64,000 nucleotides of DNA from Desulfobulbaceae bacterium (GTDB taxonomy: Bacteria > Desulfobacterota > Desulfobulbia > Desulfobulbales > SURF-16). This document shows, in pieces, positions 26,117 to 34,668 of the stretch (its first letter is position 1; each line of letters begins with the position of its first letter). A program made the position numbers and the translations under genes. Under the pieces are notes generated by a model. The model was not told the DNA's origin and ran no database searches. It worked only from the letters and a program-made list of their open reading frames with translations. The DNA lies in NCBI GenBank assembly GCA_020444175.1, contig JAHLLM010000024.1, forward strand, positions 1 to 64,000, read 5' to 3'.

Positions 26117-27856
26117 ATGGTACCCACAAACAAACGCATTCTTATCATCGATGACGACCAGGAGATCTGGAAGGCATACCAAAATGTTTTATTGCCTGTA
26201 TCGGCCTCAGCCGGTCCGGCAACAAGCGATCTCGACAACGAACTGGACGCCATGCTGGGAAAGGATTCGGTTACCGAGACTCCCTTTGAAGTCTCTTTCG
26301 CGCCCCAGGGACAGGAAGGATATGCTTTAGCTGAAACTTTCCTGAAAAAAAATGAACCTTTTTCCCTGGCTTTTGTTGATATTCGTATGCCTCCCGGCTG
26401 GGACGGCATGGAGACAGCGAAAAGATTACATAAACTTGACCCAAATCTGGAAATAATCATTGTCACCGCCTATTCTGACCGTTCCTGCGCAGAGATTGTC
26501 GAATGTGTAGGTGCTCCACACAAACTCCTTTTTTTCCATAAACCATTTGATCCCGAGGAACTTCGGCAACTGGCCATTGCCTTAACCGACAAGTGGAGAA
26601 TTGCCAGACAGGAAGAATTTCAGTGTATGGAATTGTCCCGTCTAAACAGTAAGCTGAAAACCCAAATGGCCGAAATGGAGCAGATGCAGACCAGACAGCT
26701 GGAACTTGAACGCATGCTGCACCAGGCGCAAAAGATGGAAGCCATTGGCCTAATGGCTGGTGGAGTGGCTCATGATCTGAATAATATCCTCTCCGGGCTG
26801 GTCAGTTATCCTGAACTGCTGCTAATGGAAATTCCCAAGGAGAGTCATCTCCGTAAATTCGTTAAAGTAATTCGCGAATCAGGCCATCGCGCAGCCGCAG
26901 TAGTAGCTGATTTGCTCACCGTGACCCGTGGAGCTGCCTCGGGGCGTGAAATTGCCGATCTCAACACACTTATCAGCGAATACCTGCAGTCACCGGAGGG
27001 AGAAAAACTTAAATCTCTTTATCCTGATGTAAAAATTACAACAAATTATGCGTCCGGTGGGACAAATATCAACTGTTCCCCTGTCCACATCAAAAAAAGT
27101 TTGATGAATCTGCTCACCAATGCGGCGGAGGCCATTGAAACAAGTGGCACCATAACCATTGCCACAAATCACATAATAATTGCTGAAACTGATTCAGAGA
27201 GTGCTCATCTTGCCCCTGGTGAATATGTCCAGCTTACAGTGACTGACACGGGCCCGGGTATTTCCCCTGAGGACAGGGATCGAATTTTTGAGCCGTTTTA
27301 CACCAAAAAAGTTATGGGCCGAAGCGGAACAGGGCTTGGTCTTGCTGTGGTCTGGAATACCATGGAGGATCACAAGGGGCAGGTAACGGTAGAGAGCAGC
27401 GATCAGGGCACGACATTCACTCTCCTCTTCCAGTCTACATCTGAAATTGTGGCAGACAAGGAGGAACCGCTTGATATCATGAACCTCAAGGGCAACGGAA
27501 CACTCCTGGTTGTTGATGACGATGCATTGCAAAGCGATCTGGCCAGGGAGATGCTCACTAAATTCGGTTATAATGTGCATACAGTCAGCAGCGGGGAAAA
27601 GGCCGTTGATTACCTGCAGACCAACAAGGTCGACCTTGTGCTTCTTGATATGATTATGGAACCAGGGATGGACGGCTGCCAGACCTACGAAAAGATAATT
27701 GCCCTTCATCCCGGCCAGAAGGCCATAATCGTCAGTGGTTTTTCAGACAGCCATATGATAGACAAGGCACATGCCCTTGGGGTCAAAGGTTACGTCAGTA
27801 AACCTTTTTCCATGGAACAGATCGCTCTTGCCGTACAAAAAGTGCTTCGTGGTTAG
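26117..27856 (+). CDS. Cytoplasmic hybrid histidine kinase (REC-HK-REC)
   Basis: 579 aa, no transmembrane segment. Receiver 1 with IIDDDQE and phosphoacceptor Asp in FVDIRMPPGWDG (about residues 1-160, with an insertion), a coiled coil, HisKA with AGGVAHDLNNILSG, HATPase with NLLTNAAEAI, DTGPGIS and GTGLGLAVV, then receiver 2 with VVDDDALQ and phosphoacceptor VLLDMIMEPGMDG and Lys in YVSKPFS. It lacks an output domain, so it must pass phosphate on to another regulator or HPt protein not seen here. 119 nt after the membrane kinase, which is its most likely partner. Confidence 0.9.
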   Translation: MVPTNKRILIIDDDQEIWKAYQNVLLPVSASAGPATSDLDNELDAMLGKDSVTETPFEVSFAPQGQEGYALAETFLKKNEPFSLAFVDIRMPPGWDGMETAKRLHKLDPNLEIIIVTAYSDRSCAEIVECVGAPHKLLFFHKPFDPEELRQLAIALTDKWRIARQEEFQCMELSRLNSKLKTQMAEMEQMQTRQLELERMLHQAQKMEAIGLMAGGVAHDLNNILSGLVSYPELLLMEIPKESHLRKFVKVIRESGHRAAAVVADLLTVTRGAASGREIADLNTLISEYLQSPEGEKLKSLYPDVKITTNYASGGTNINCSPVHIKKSLMNLLTNAAEAIETSGTITIATNHIIIAETDSESAHLAPGEYVQLTVTDTGPGISPEDRDRIFEPFYTKKVMGRSGTGLGLAVVWNTMEDHKGQVTVESSDQGTTFTLLFQSTSEIVADKEEPLDIMNLKGNGTLLVVDDDALQSDLAREMLTKFGYNVHTVSSGEKAVDYLQTNKVDLVLLDMIMEPGMDGCQTYEKIIALHPGQKAIIVSGFSDSHMIDKAHALGVKGYVSKPFSMEQIALAVQKVLRG

Positions 27857-27992
27857 TAGCTGTTTGCCTTTCGAGGCAAAGCGGATAAATTTGAGGATAA
27901 ACCGCCTCAGAAACGAGTGTCTGCAGTTTCTTTTAACAAAACGATACGGTGCCCTTTTGTCGTCCCCTTCCCTCTTTTTTCAAAAAAACATC

Positions 27993-28026
27993 GTAACTGC
28001 TCGCTCGGTACCCTGTGAGCAGTTAC
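27993..28026. terminator. Bidirectional terminator-like hairpin
   Basis: GTAACTGCTC (27993-28002) and GAGCAGTTAC (28017-28026) form a perfect 10-bp stem between the convergent hybrid kinase and SYLF genes. An A-run precedes it (T-run for the minus strand) at 27982-27988. Position and symmetry suit termination in both directions. Confidence 0.55.
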
Positions 28027-28037
28027 AAAACATCATC

Positions 28038-28721
28038 TCATTGCGTATAATCAACAATCGTTTTATGAAAATCCTGTGCCTCAACCGGTATTTTTTTCAA
28101 ATCCATTCTGTTTAACAGATCATAGGCAGAGGATGAATAGATAGACCAGGTTGAATCATGATCAATCTGCAGAGCGGCTCCCTCAAGGGCAATACCGGCA
28201 AAGAGACCACGACTTCTGGAGTAGGAGTAGATTTCTGATTCCAGTTTCGCATCAGTACCGGCCTCGGCATGCCGCCCCACCGGCCCGGCAGCAACAGATG
28301 CGTTGCCACCCAGAGTAAATTGACCTTTACTTAAGGCGTCTACGCTTTTTAAATTCTTAAAAACCAGGATAATGTCCGTAGACTGGGCGCCAATCTGCCA
28401 ACCGATACTGCCGCCGGTAAGAGTGACGATGACAGGATAATGCCAGACACCGTCCTTGTCGCGAACCGACATAACACCTGTTCCATACCTTCCACCGACT
28501 ATGAAACCGGCTTTCAGCAGGTTGGGGACAACAACCACAGCATGAGCCCTTGACAAAAGAGAAGGCGGAATTGCCTGTTCAGGAATAGCGATTATCTCCT
28601 GAAGAACCTTTGTTGCCTCACTGATTTTATTGACGCTGATCTTCCCCTGTTCTGCAAAACTCTGTGAAACAAAAAATATGGAAAAAATAAGAACAAGAGC
28701 AGCAACTTTCTGTCGGAACAT
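28038..28721 (-). CDS. SYLF/YSC84-family lipid-binding protein
   Basis: 227 aa with a signal peptide (about 1-24, LVLIFSIFFVSQSFA). The SYLF domain is recognisable: IPPSLLSRAHAVVVVPNLLKAGFIVGGRYGTGVMSVRDKDG, then IVTLTGGSIGWQIGAQSTDIILVFKN, then LGGNASVAAGPVGRHAEAGTD and EIYSYSRSRGLFAGIALEGA. The domain binds membrane lipids, and bacterial secreted members are of unclear role. It starts 3 nt after the stop of the preceding kinase gene, so the two are probably co-translated. Confidence 0.9.
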   Translation of the reverse strand: MFRQKVAALVLIFSIFFVSQSFAEQGKISVNKISEATKVLQEIIAIPEQAIPPSLLSRAHAVVVVPNLLKAGFIVGGRYGTGVMSVRDKDGVWHYPVIVTLTGGSIGWQIGAQSTDIILVFKNLKSVDALSKGQFTLGGNASVAAGPVGRHAEAGTDAKLESEIYSYSRSRGLFAGIALEGAALQIDHDSTWSIYSSSAYDLLNRMDLKKIPVEAQDFHKTIVDYTQ

Positions 28722-28724
28722 GAA

Positions 28725-29891
28725 TTATTCTCCTGATATTTGCTTGATGGGCTGATGTTTCAACGGAAGAATTACGATAAATTCAGCTCCCTTGCCACAT
28801 GCGGAACGTGCTGAAATTGATCCGCCATGCCGTTCAACTATCTTTTTACAGATAGCAAGCCCAATGCCGGTTCCATTGTATTCATCTCTGCCATGCAGAC
28901 GCTGGAACATGCCGAATATCTGATCCTGAAAGCATGAATCAAACCCAATTCCATTATCCTTGACAACAATACGACAGACTGGTTCGGCACTTTCTTTTTT
29001 CTGGCATTCAGAATCAATTTCAATATATGGCGCTTCATTGCCTGATGAATATTTCAAGGCGTTAGAAATCAAATTTTGAAAGAGCTGGCGCATTTGTATA
29101 GGGTCGGCATCAATTAAACCAAGATCAGCAATCTTGAATAGAGCGCCAAGTCGATCAACTCGAACTTCAAGATCAGAGATAACCTCCTGCACCACCAGAC
29201 TTAAATCCACAGGGACAAACTCCTGGGCCTGGGTGGTTAAACGTGAATACTGTAAAAGTCCGTCGATCAGGCTCTGCATTCTTGAAGCTGCAACTTTTAT
29301 GCGTTCAAGATAGAGTTCTCCCTGATCGTCCAGCACGGAATGAGATTTTGTGTTGATTCTCTCGGCAAAAGCATGGATAAGATGCAAAGGTTCCTGGAGG
29401 TCATGGGAAACCACATAAGTAAAATCTTGAAGTTCCCGATTGGTCTGCTCAAGACGATTGGTAAAATTTGTGAGCTCTACCCTGTCCCTTCGTATCTGTA
29501 TAAGAGAATTTGCCCGGGAATGGAGGAGCTGCCAGTGGATGGGTTCACGGATATACTCATCAGCCCCGGCTGCAAATGCCTGTTCTATTACCTCGTCATC
29601 TTCAGGCCCGAACAACATAACCATTGCAGGTTGTTTTTTAAAAAGGTTCTTCTGGAGTTTTTCGCAAACCCTTAAGCCGTCACAGTACTGATTCTCAACG
29701 GACATCAATATCAAATCAGGGAAATAGTATGCCGCAAGATTGATAATATCATGGCAGGATTCGGCATTTACAACAGTGTAAAACTGGGAAAGAAAATATT
29801 GCAGTTCGTTGCAGGAAACCGAGCCGCTGCAGGAAATAAGCACCACAGGGGTTTTCTGATTTTCTTCGGCTGCGGGAAATGAACTCTGCAT
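28725..29891 (-). CDS. Histidine kinase with degenerate N-terminal receiver
   Basis: 388 aa. Residues about 15-130 fold as a receiver, but the phosphoacceptor position reads DLILMSVENQYCDG (Ser in place of Asp) and the N-terminal acidic pocket is lost, so it should not be phosphorylated. It then carries HisKA with DFTYVVSHDLQEPLHLIHAF and HATPase with NLISNALKYS, KDNGIGF and GTGIGLAICKKI. The layout resembles cytoplasmic phytochrome-type or Hik kinases that take input through another protein. Gap of 2 nt after the GYF/AIM24 gene and 3 nt before the SYLF gene: one operon of four minus-strand genes. Confidence 0.88.
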   Translation of the reverse strand: MQSSFPAAEENQKTPVVLISCSGSVSCNELQYFLSQFYTVVNAESCHDIINLAAYYFPDLILMSVENQYCDGLRVCEKLQKNLFKKQPAMVMLFGPEDDEVIEQAFAAGADEYIREPIHWQLLHSRANSLIQIRRDRVELTNFTNRLEQTNRELQDFTYVVSHDLQEPLHLIHAFAERINTKSHSVLDDQGELYLERIKVAASRMQSLIDGLLQYSRLTTQAQEFVPVDLSLVVQEVISDLEVRVDRLGALFKIADLGLIDADPIQMRQLFQNLISNALKYSSGNEAPYIEIDSECQKKESAEPVCRIVVKDNGIGFDSCFQDQIFGMFQRLHGRDEYNGTGIGLAICKKIVERHGGSISARSACGKGAEFIVILPLKHQPIKQISGE

Positions 29892-29893
29892 GA

Positions 29894-30910
29894 TTAATCC
29901 TGAAACAATTTACCCAGGCCTCCAATAACGGAGCCCTCACCCTGGGATTGTGTACCTGTCTGAGGAGCTGCTTGATGGATCTTTCCAGCAAGACGGGAAA
30001 AGGGCAGAGACTGTAACCAGACATGACCCGGACCTTTTAAAGAGGCAAAAAAGAAGCCCTCCCCGCCAAAAATTCCTGATTTTATACCGCGAACGGTTTG
30101 AATGTCGTATTGAACCGAAGAAGTTAAAGCAACCAGACAACCGGTATCTACCTTCAGGGCCTCACCTGCCTTTAACTCTTTTTCGATGATAGTACCACCT
30201 GCGTGAACAAATGCAAGTCCGTCTCCTTCGAGTTTCTGCATAATAAAACCCTCACCACCAAAAAGGGCCACACCTATCCTCTTCTGGAAATGTACTCCAA
30301 TGCTGACACCTTTGGCAGCGCAGAGAAACGCATCTTTCTGGCAGATAATCATACCCCCGTAACTTTTCAAGTCAAGAGGAACAATCTTGCCAGGATAGGG
30401 AGCGGCAAAAGCCACCCTTTTTTTGCCAGGTACAAGACTCGTAAAAACAGTACAGAATAAACTTTCACCGGTGATCAATCTTTTGCCGGCTCCAAGAAAT
30501 TTATCCATCAAAGATGTTGATCCGCTTTCGCTGGCATCACCAAATACCGTTTCCATTTCAATACCATCATCCATGTACATCATGGCCCCGGCTTCCGCCA
30601 CAGCGCTTTCGTTCTGGTCAAGCTCAATTTCAACAAACTGCATTTCATGGCCGAATACTTCATAGTCTATTTCATGCGCCTTTTGTCGTGCCGTGTTGGC
30701 ATGTTGACCAGGAGGAGCAGGCATGTCCTGGGTTCCTTTACTTCCCTGTCTGAATTCCGGAACTTCCCCAAGCGGCTGCCAGTTTTCGTACCCATCTTTC
30801 CAAACCATTGTTTGCGGAGTATAAAGACCTGCGTGCAGACCTTCCACGATCTGAGTATGACTAAAAGGTCCCCTCGAATTTCCATCAACGGCGACAAACC
30901 AGCTGCTCAT
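29894..30910 (-). CDS. GYF_2 domain plus AIM24 (TIGR00266-like) protein
   Basis: 338 aa from the ATG at 30910, chosen because GGAGG lies 8 nt upstream. Residues about 1-45 ([25 protein letters not shown] and [18 protein letters not shown]) are a GYF_2 domain, a protein-protein interaction module. After a linker, the AIM24-like region shows [70 protein letters not shown] and [27 protein letters not shown], the tryptophan-RNA-binding-attenuator-like repeat fold. The function is unknown. Co-transcribed with the kinase and SYLF genes. Confidence 0.87.
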   Translation of the reverse strand: MSSWFVAVDGNSRGPFSHTQIVEGLHAGLYTPQTMVWKDGYENWQPLGEVPEFRQGSKGTQDMPAPPGQHANTARQKAHEIDYEVFGHEMQFVEIELDQNESAVAEAGAMMYMDDGIEMETVFGDASESGSTSLMDKFLGAGKRLITGESLFCTVFTSLVPGKKRVAFAAPYPGKIVPLDLKSYGGMIICQKDAFLCAAKGVSIGVHFQKRIGVALFGGEGFIMQKLEGDGLAFVHAGGTIIEKELKAGEALKVDTGCLVALTSSVQYDIQTVRGIKSGIFGGEGFFFASLKGPGHVWLQSLPFSRLAGKIHQAAPQTGTQSQGEGSVIGGLGKLFQD

Positions 30911-30943
30911 AATTTTTTCCTCCACTCTTTCATGACTGATGCA

Positions 30944-31267
30944 TTATTTGTAAAGCTTATGACATTCCTCTGTAAGCCTGTTTACTTCGACGACTAACTT
31001 ACGGGCAGATGTAAAATCCCCTTCCCTGGCAAAGCAGAGACATTTTTTCACATGCCTGCAGCATTCTCTCCACAGACCGGCCCATTGCCGGTGGGAATAA
31101 AGATTATAATCTTCACATTTATCCAGAAGTTCTTTGCAAAAAAACGCAGAAGGAACAACATCCGCTTCAATTGACTCAGCCGCCTCTTTCCAGAGACGGC
31201 TGATATCCTTTTTCAGATGCTTGCCTCCTGAGGCCCTGAATCGTTTGTTATGATTTTTATTTTCCAT
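30944..31267 (-). CDS. Small Cys-rich helical protein of unknown function
   Basis: 107 aa from the ATG at 31267; a start 69 nt upstream would add a hydrophobic stretch but has no better ribosome site. The N-terminus is basic (NKNHNKRFRASGGKHLKK). The body is helical with seven cysteines, for example FFCKELLDKC, WRECCRHVKKCLCFAREG and LTEECHKLYK. I recognise no domain. The Cys spacing does not match a standard zinc finger or ferredoxin; it could be a helical bundle or copper/haem-site protein. It is first in the minus-strand unit that continues with the GYF/AIM24 gene. Confidence 0.6.
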   Translation of the reverse strand: MENKNHNKRFRASGGKHLKKDISRLWKEAAESIEADVVPSAFFCKELLDKCEDYNLYSHRQWAGLWRECCRHVKKCLCFAREGDFTSARKLVVEVNRLTEECHKLYK

Positions 31268-31404
31268 TGCTTGAACCTGACCTTTGCATGTCAGAATAAC
31301 AAATATAATATCACAAAAAATATTAAAAAAGCTCACTTTAGAGAAAAAATCAGCAATGTCCGCTTAGAATTTTGCTGCAGTATCTCAGGAGTTTAAACTT
31401 CTGG

Positions 31405-31484
31405 TTCCCATGGTCTCCGTGGGAGCCTATACATGAATTTCCAGGGGCAAATTGATATGCATTCCCACGGTGGACCGTGGGAAT
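31405..31484. repeat. Two palindromes of the ATTCCCACGG family
   Basis: 31461-31484 is a perfect hairpin: 11-nt arms ATTCCCACGGT and ACCGTGGGAAT around GG. 31405-31425 is a shorter and imperfect member (TTCCCATGG...CCGTGGGAG). They are 35 nt apart and resemble dispersed REP-like palindromes. Confidence 0.7.
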
Positions 31485-31658
31485 GAGGGGCAGTATGCCA
31501 CAGGAAGGTCACATTTCTTAATGCAATTTCTTAACCGGACACGAGTGAGAAAAAATGATTGGTCATCATTTCTCCTATTCATGGGCCATAAATACGAGGT
31601 TTGCTGGGTTTTGTATTCAAAATAAAGTCTCTATACCGAAAAAAGCTGTCACATATAT

Positions 31659-31805
31659 GCAACTATTCAACTACACCTCATCTTTGAACGATCAGGCCTG
31701 CTCGGAGTCTCCACTTCGTTGCGCTTACCTGTCCAAATCTAAGGCACATCTGAACAGTTACGGCCCGGAGTTGAGGCCCATTTCGAGCCCTCGCTGAATA
31801 GATAC
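31659..31805. repeat. MITE-like element, copy 2 (147 bp)
   Basis: Runs from GCAACTATTCAACT to GCTGAATAGATAC and is the inverted copy of the element at 21850-22002, with a different central segment (GAGTCTCCACTTCGTTGCGC in place of the first copy's centre). It lies next to the stop codon of hyuA, as copy 1 lies next to a stop codon. Confidence 0.8.
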
Positions 31806-31812
31806 ACAAATA

Positions 31813-33801
31813 TTACATTTTCCGAATGACCAAATTCAGGAAAGGATCAACACTAAGGGAGAATTGGGGAGGGAGCAAAACAGTGGTGTAATCGTCGACA
31901 ATAAGAAGAGGCCCGGTTAAACACTGGCCATAATCCAAATGGCGGCGCAGGAAAATATCAAGAGTTTGAATTCCGTGGTCAAAGATAACCCGGCTTTTAC
32001 CGGCAGTTTGCGGAGCTTTACCGGTTGCTTTCAAAACTCTGGGCAAAGACTGTGGTGGTTGATTCACAGTGACGGTACAGCGAATAGAAACGGTTTCAAG
32101 GGGGGCATCAGGAAGGCTGTAGCCAAAATAATGTTCATGCATTTTATGGAACTGCTTCTGGTAATTTCTACTGTAAGGCACAGTTATTTCAAATGACTGG
32201 CCCTGATAACGCAGATCGATAAATTTCTCTATGGAAATATCTGAAAGAGTGGAAAAACTTTCCATTTCCTTCATTTTGTTAAAAACAAGAATTGAAAATG
32301 CCTCATCAAGGGCTTTATCAATAATTTCTTCACCCCGCAAAAAAAGGGCCTGGCTTGCACTGAGGCTGGTTTTGGCCATTACCATGCCCTGAGCGGAAAG
32401 GATTCCTGCCCTGGCAGGAACAACTATTTCCTCAATACCAAGTTGGGAAGCAAGCTCGCAGCAATGCAGTCCGGAAGCCCCGCCAAAAGAAAAAAGACTA
32501 AATTCCTTTGGATCATAACCCCGCTCCAGGGAGACTGCCCGAATAGCCTTGGCCATGCCGGTATTAACGAGTCGTATAATACCAAGGGCTGCAGCAGCAG
32601 GAAGCAGTCCAAGTTTTCTGGCCAGAATTTTAAATTGTTTTGTCACCCTTTTGGGATGGAGACTCATCTTGCCGCCCAGAAACCTGTCAGCCTGCAGCCT
32701 GCCAAGAAAAAGATTGGCATCTGTGACGGTTAAACGGTCACCGATGCCATAGCATACCGGTCCGGGTTGGGCACCGGCACTTTCCGGGCCGACGTGGAGA
32801 AGTCCGCCCGGATCAATTGAAGCAATGGATCCCCCACCGGCACCAACGGTATGGATATCCATGACTGGAATACGAATGGGATAGGTGTCTATCTGATAAT
32901 CTCTGGTCAGAGAGGGGGTATTCTCACAAAGACTCACGTCAGTTGAGGTTCCGCCCATGTCAAAGGTGATAATCTTCTTCAGACCCATCCGGCAGGCAAT
33001 ATCATATGCTCCATGCACTCCGCCGGCAGGACCGGACAACACCGTATGCACGGCACGTTTTCCAATTGTGTTTGCCGGCAGAATTCCTCCATCTGATTGC
33101 TGGATGGAAAGTGGATGTGAATGAAGACTGGTGGTCAGCTTGTCTATATAGGATGAGATGACAGGAGCGAGATAAGCATTTATCAAAGTTGTGGTAAGCC
33201 GTTCATACTCACGGAATTCAGGGAGAACTTCCGAAGAAATACTTATTGGAATGTTAAGAGATTTCAGTTCATCGGCTAGACCTTTTTCATGCACCGGGTT
33301 TGCATAGGAATGGAGCAGACAGATGGCTACTGATTCTATTGACAACTTCCGACACATTCTTCTGAGACGAGCACCAACTGTTTTACCAAGAGGTGTTTGG
33401 ATTGTGCCGTCATAAAGAACCCTCTCCTTAACCCCAACACAGTAACTTCTGGGGATTATTTCAGCAGGACGTGTTATTTCAAGGTCATAAAGCAGTGTCC
33501 TGTTCTGGCGGCCAATGGCAAGGATATCTTCAAAGCCATGGGTTGCAACAAGAAGGGTTTTCGCCCCTTTTCTTTGCAGGAAGGCATTGGTGCCGACTGT
33601 TGTACCATGGACTATTTCAAGATTGGCAGGGAGTTGAAAACTATTTTGTTTGAAGGGGTGCGGGAATAAATATAAAAGGCCGTCCAATATTGCACGGCCT
33701 GGATCATCCGGAGTTGATGCAACTTTATAAGTATTGATCCCCTCATTTGAGATCAAAATAAAATCTGTAAAGGTGCCGCCGGTGTCAATACCAAGTTTCA
33801 T
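31813..33801 (-). CDS. hyuA: Hydantoinase A / oxoprolinase-family protein (HyuA)
   Basis: 662 aa, the normal length of HyuA. N-terminal ASKHA-type fold with GIDTGGTFTDFILIS; EIVHGTTVGTNAFLQRKGAKT; VLSGPAGGVHGAYDIA; ITFDMGGTSTDVSL; SFGGASGLHCCELASQLGI. The family hydrolyses hydantoins or 5-oxoproline with ATP, usually together with HyuB; acetone carboxylase is related. No hyuB lies in the window, so it may be an orphan or act with a distant partner. The start has no recognisable Shine-Dalgarno sequence. Last gene in the direction of the selenoprotein operon, 132 nt after mvhD. Confidence 0.92.
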   Translation of the reverse strand: MKLGIDTGGTFTDFILISNEGINTYKVASTPDDPGRAILDGLLYLFPHPFKQNSFQLPANLEIVHGTTVGTNAFLQRKGAKTLLVATHGFEDILAIGRQNRTLLYDLEITRPAEIIPRSYCVGVKERVLYDGTIQTPLGKTVGARLRRMCRKLSIESVAICLLHSYANPVHEKGLADELKSLNIPISISSEVLPEFREYERLTTTLINAYLAPVISSYIDKLTTSLHSHPLSIQQSDGGILPANTIGKRAVHTVLSGPAGGVHGAYDIACRMGLKKIITFDMGGTSTDVSLCENTPSLTRDYQIDTYPIRIPVMDIHTVGAGGGSIASIDPGGLLHVGPESAGAQPGPVCYGIGDRLTVTDANLFLGRLQADRFLGGKMSLHPKRVTKQFKILARKLGLLPAAAALGIIRLVNTGMAKAIRAVSLERGYDPKEFSLFSFGGASGLHCCELASQLGIEEIVVPARAGILSAQGMVMAKTSLSASQALFLRGEEIIDKALDEAFSILVFNKMKEMESFSTLSDISIEKFIDLRYQGQSFEITVPYSRNYQKQFHKMHEHYFGYSLPDAPLETVSIRCTVTVNQPPQSLPRVLKATGKAPQTAGKSRVIFDHGIQTLDIFLRRHLDYGQCLTGPLLIVDDYTTVLLPPQFSLSVDPFLNLVIRKM

Positions 33802-33809
33802 GTCAGGAA

Positions 33810-33913
33810 AAAGTGTGGAGTACTCAGTAACGGGTTTGGAGTAACAGAGCTTATCTTATTTTGAATAATAACCTGCCTTAAAACAACACGTCAAACTCGG
33901 AACTCCACACTTT
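33810..33913. repeat. 12-bp inverted repeat in the hyuA-mvhD gap
   Basis: AAAGTGTGGAGT (33810-33821) is the exact reverse complement of ACTCCACACTTT (33902-33913). The ends span almost the whole gap. It could be a mobile-element footprint or a long hairpin; no T-run indicates a terminator. Confidence 0.5.
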
Positions 33914-33933
33914 GACCGTTTCGTAAAAAAAAC

Positions 33934-34533
33934 CTAGAAAGCGGCTGAAATCGCTTTGCTCAGTTTGCTGTCAATAATTTCTTTCAAATGTTCATCTGAA
34001 TAATCATTGTCTTTGCGCAATGTTTTGGTAGTTGCACCGAAAGTCATACGAACCTTCTTGCTTTGTACAACTTCGAGGGCTTTATCGATCCTCTTCTTCA
34101 TCTCTTCCGGATCAATACCTTCCGCCTGACCAAGGGGACCAAGCTCTTTAATTTTTGCCGTAAACTCTGTGATAAGTTTGACAAAGCGAGGAGCTTCGGC
34201 TGCTGATGCCCATTTCAGGTTGTAGCGATCAGGATTAATTCCAATCTCACCGAGCACTTTCTGGACAAGAGCATTTACTCCCAATGCATCGAAATTACCA
34301 AACTGGTAATGGCATTCACCGAGTTGTCATCCACCTGTAAATATTCCTGCGGCACCTTCAGCAAATCCACGCAGGATAAAAGATGGGTCAATGCGCCCCG
34401 TACACATCACACGAATCGTGCGAAGGTTCGGAGGATATTGGTAACGTGACACTCCTGCTGCATCAGCAGCAGCATAACAGCACCAGTTACAGAGAAACCC
34501 CAGAATTTTAGGGTTGTATTCTTCTTGAGTCAT
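33934..34533 (-). CDS. mvhD: MvhD-type iron-sulfur subunit, selenoprotein (U69)
   Basis: 199 aa when TGA at 34327-34329 is read as selenocysteine; an ORF search splits it in two. MvhD family features: LGFLCNWCCYAAADAAG, IRVMCTGRIDPSFIL, then GGUQLGECHYQFGN, which matches the canonical GCHxGDCHYxxGN with Cys replaced by Sec. The reading frame continues without change to EHLKEIIDSKLSK at the end. MvhD carries a [2Fe-2S] cluster and passes electrons between a hydrogenase or formate dehydrogenase and HdrA. The hdrA gene is immediately upstream (135-nt gap), and a GTT-loop hairpin follows the UGA. Shine-Dalgarno AGAGGT lies about 8 nt before the ATG. Confidence 0.93.
34294..34310 (-). promoter_or_regulatory. 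Candidate SECIS hairpin of mvhD
   Basis: Minus strand ATTACCA-GTT-TGGTAAT: perfect 7-bp stem, GUU loop beginning 24 nt after the UGA. Shares the CCAGTTTGG tip with the SelW-like gene and fdhA. Confidence 0.82.
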
Positions 34534-34594
34534 TCTATTACCTCTTTATATTTGACGGTCCCACATTTCCAGTTTTTGTCTCATAAACGCTTAA

Positions 34595-34638
34595 CCGCCT
34601 CCGACCACATGTATAAATGAATGTTATTACGTCGGCGG
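34595..34638 (-). other. Weak stem-loop in the hdrA-mvhD gap
   Basis: CCGCC-GAC at 34631-34638 and GTC-GGA-GGCGG at 34595-34605 (minus-strand reading) can pair with one 3-nt bulge. It may stabilise or process the intercistronic RNA. No T-run, so termination is doubtful. Confidence 0.3.
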
Positions 34639-34668
34639 ATGGACAGGTTCACGACCTTTACAAACGTA

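Larger units (their letters stand above)
31268..31812. other. Intergenic region with repeats
   Basis: About 545 bases without a supportable gene. It contains two related hairpins (31405-31425 and 31461-31484) and a 147-bp MITE-like element (31659-31805) that reaches to within a few bases of the hyuA stop codon. Confidence 0.6.

Noticed and set aside
31555-31797. 80-codon ORF near hyuA
   Set aside because: Covers the second MITE-like element; no ribosome site and no recognisable domain.
34294-34533. Two separate ORFs (34327-34533 and 33934-34284) as two genes or a pseudogene
   Set aside because: The frame is the same across the TGA, the MvhD motif spans it, and a SECIS-like hairpin follows; it is one selenoprotein gene.
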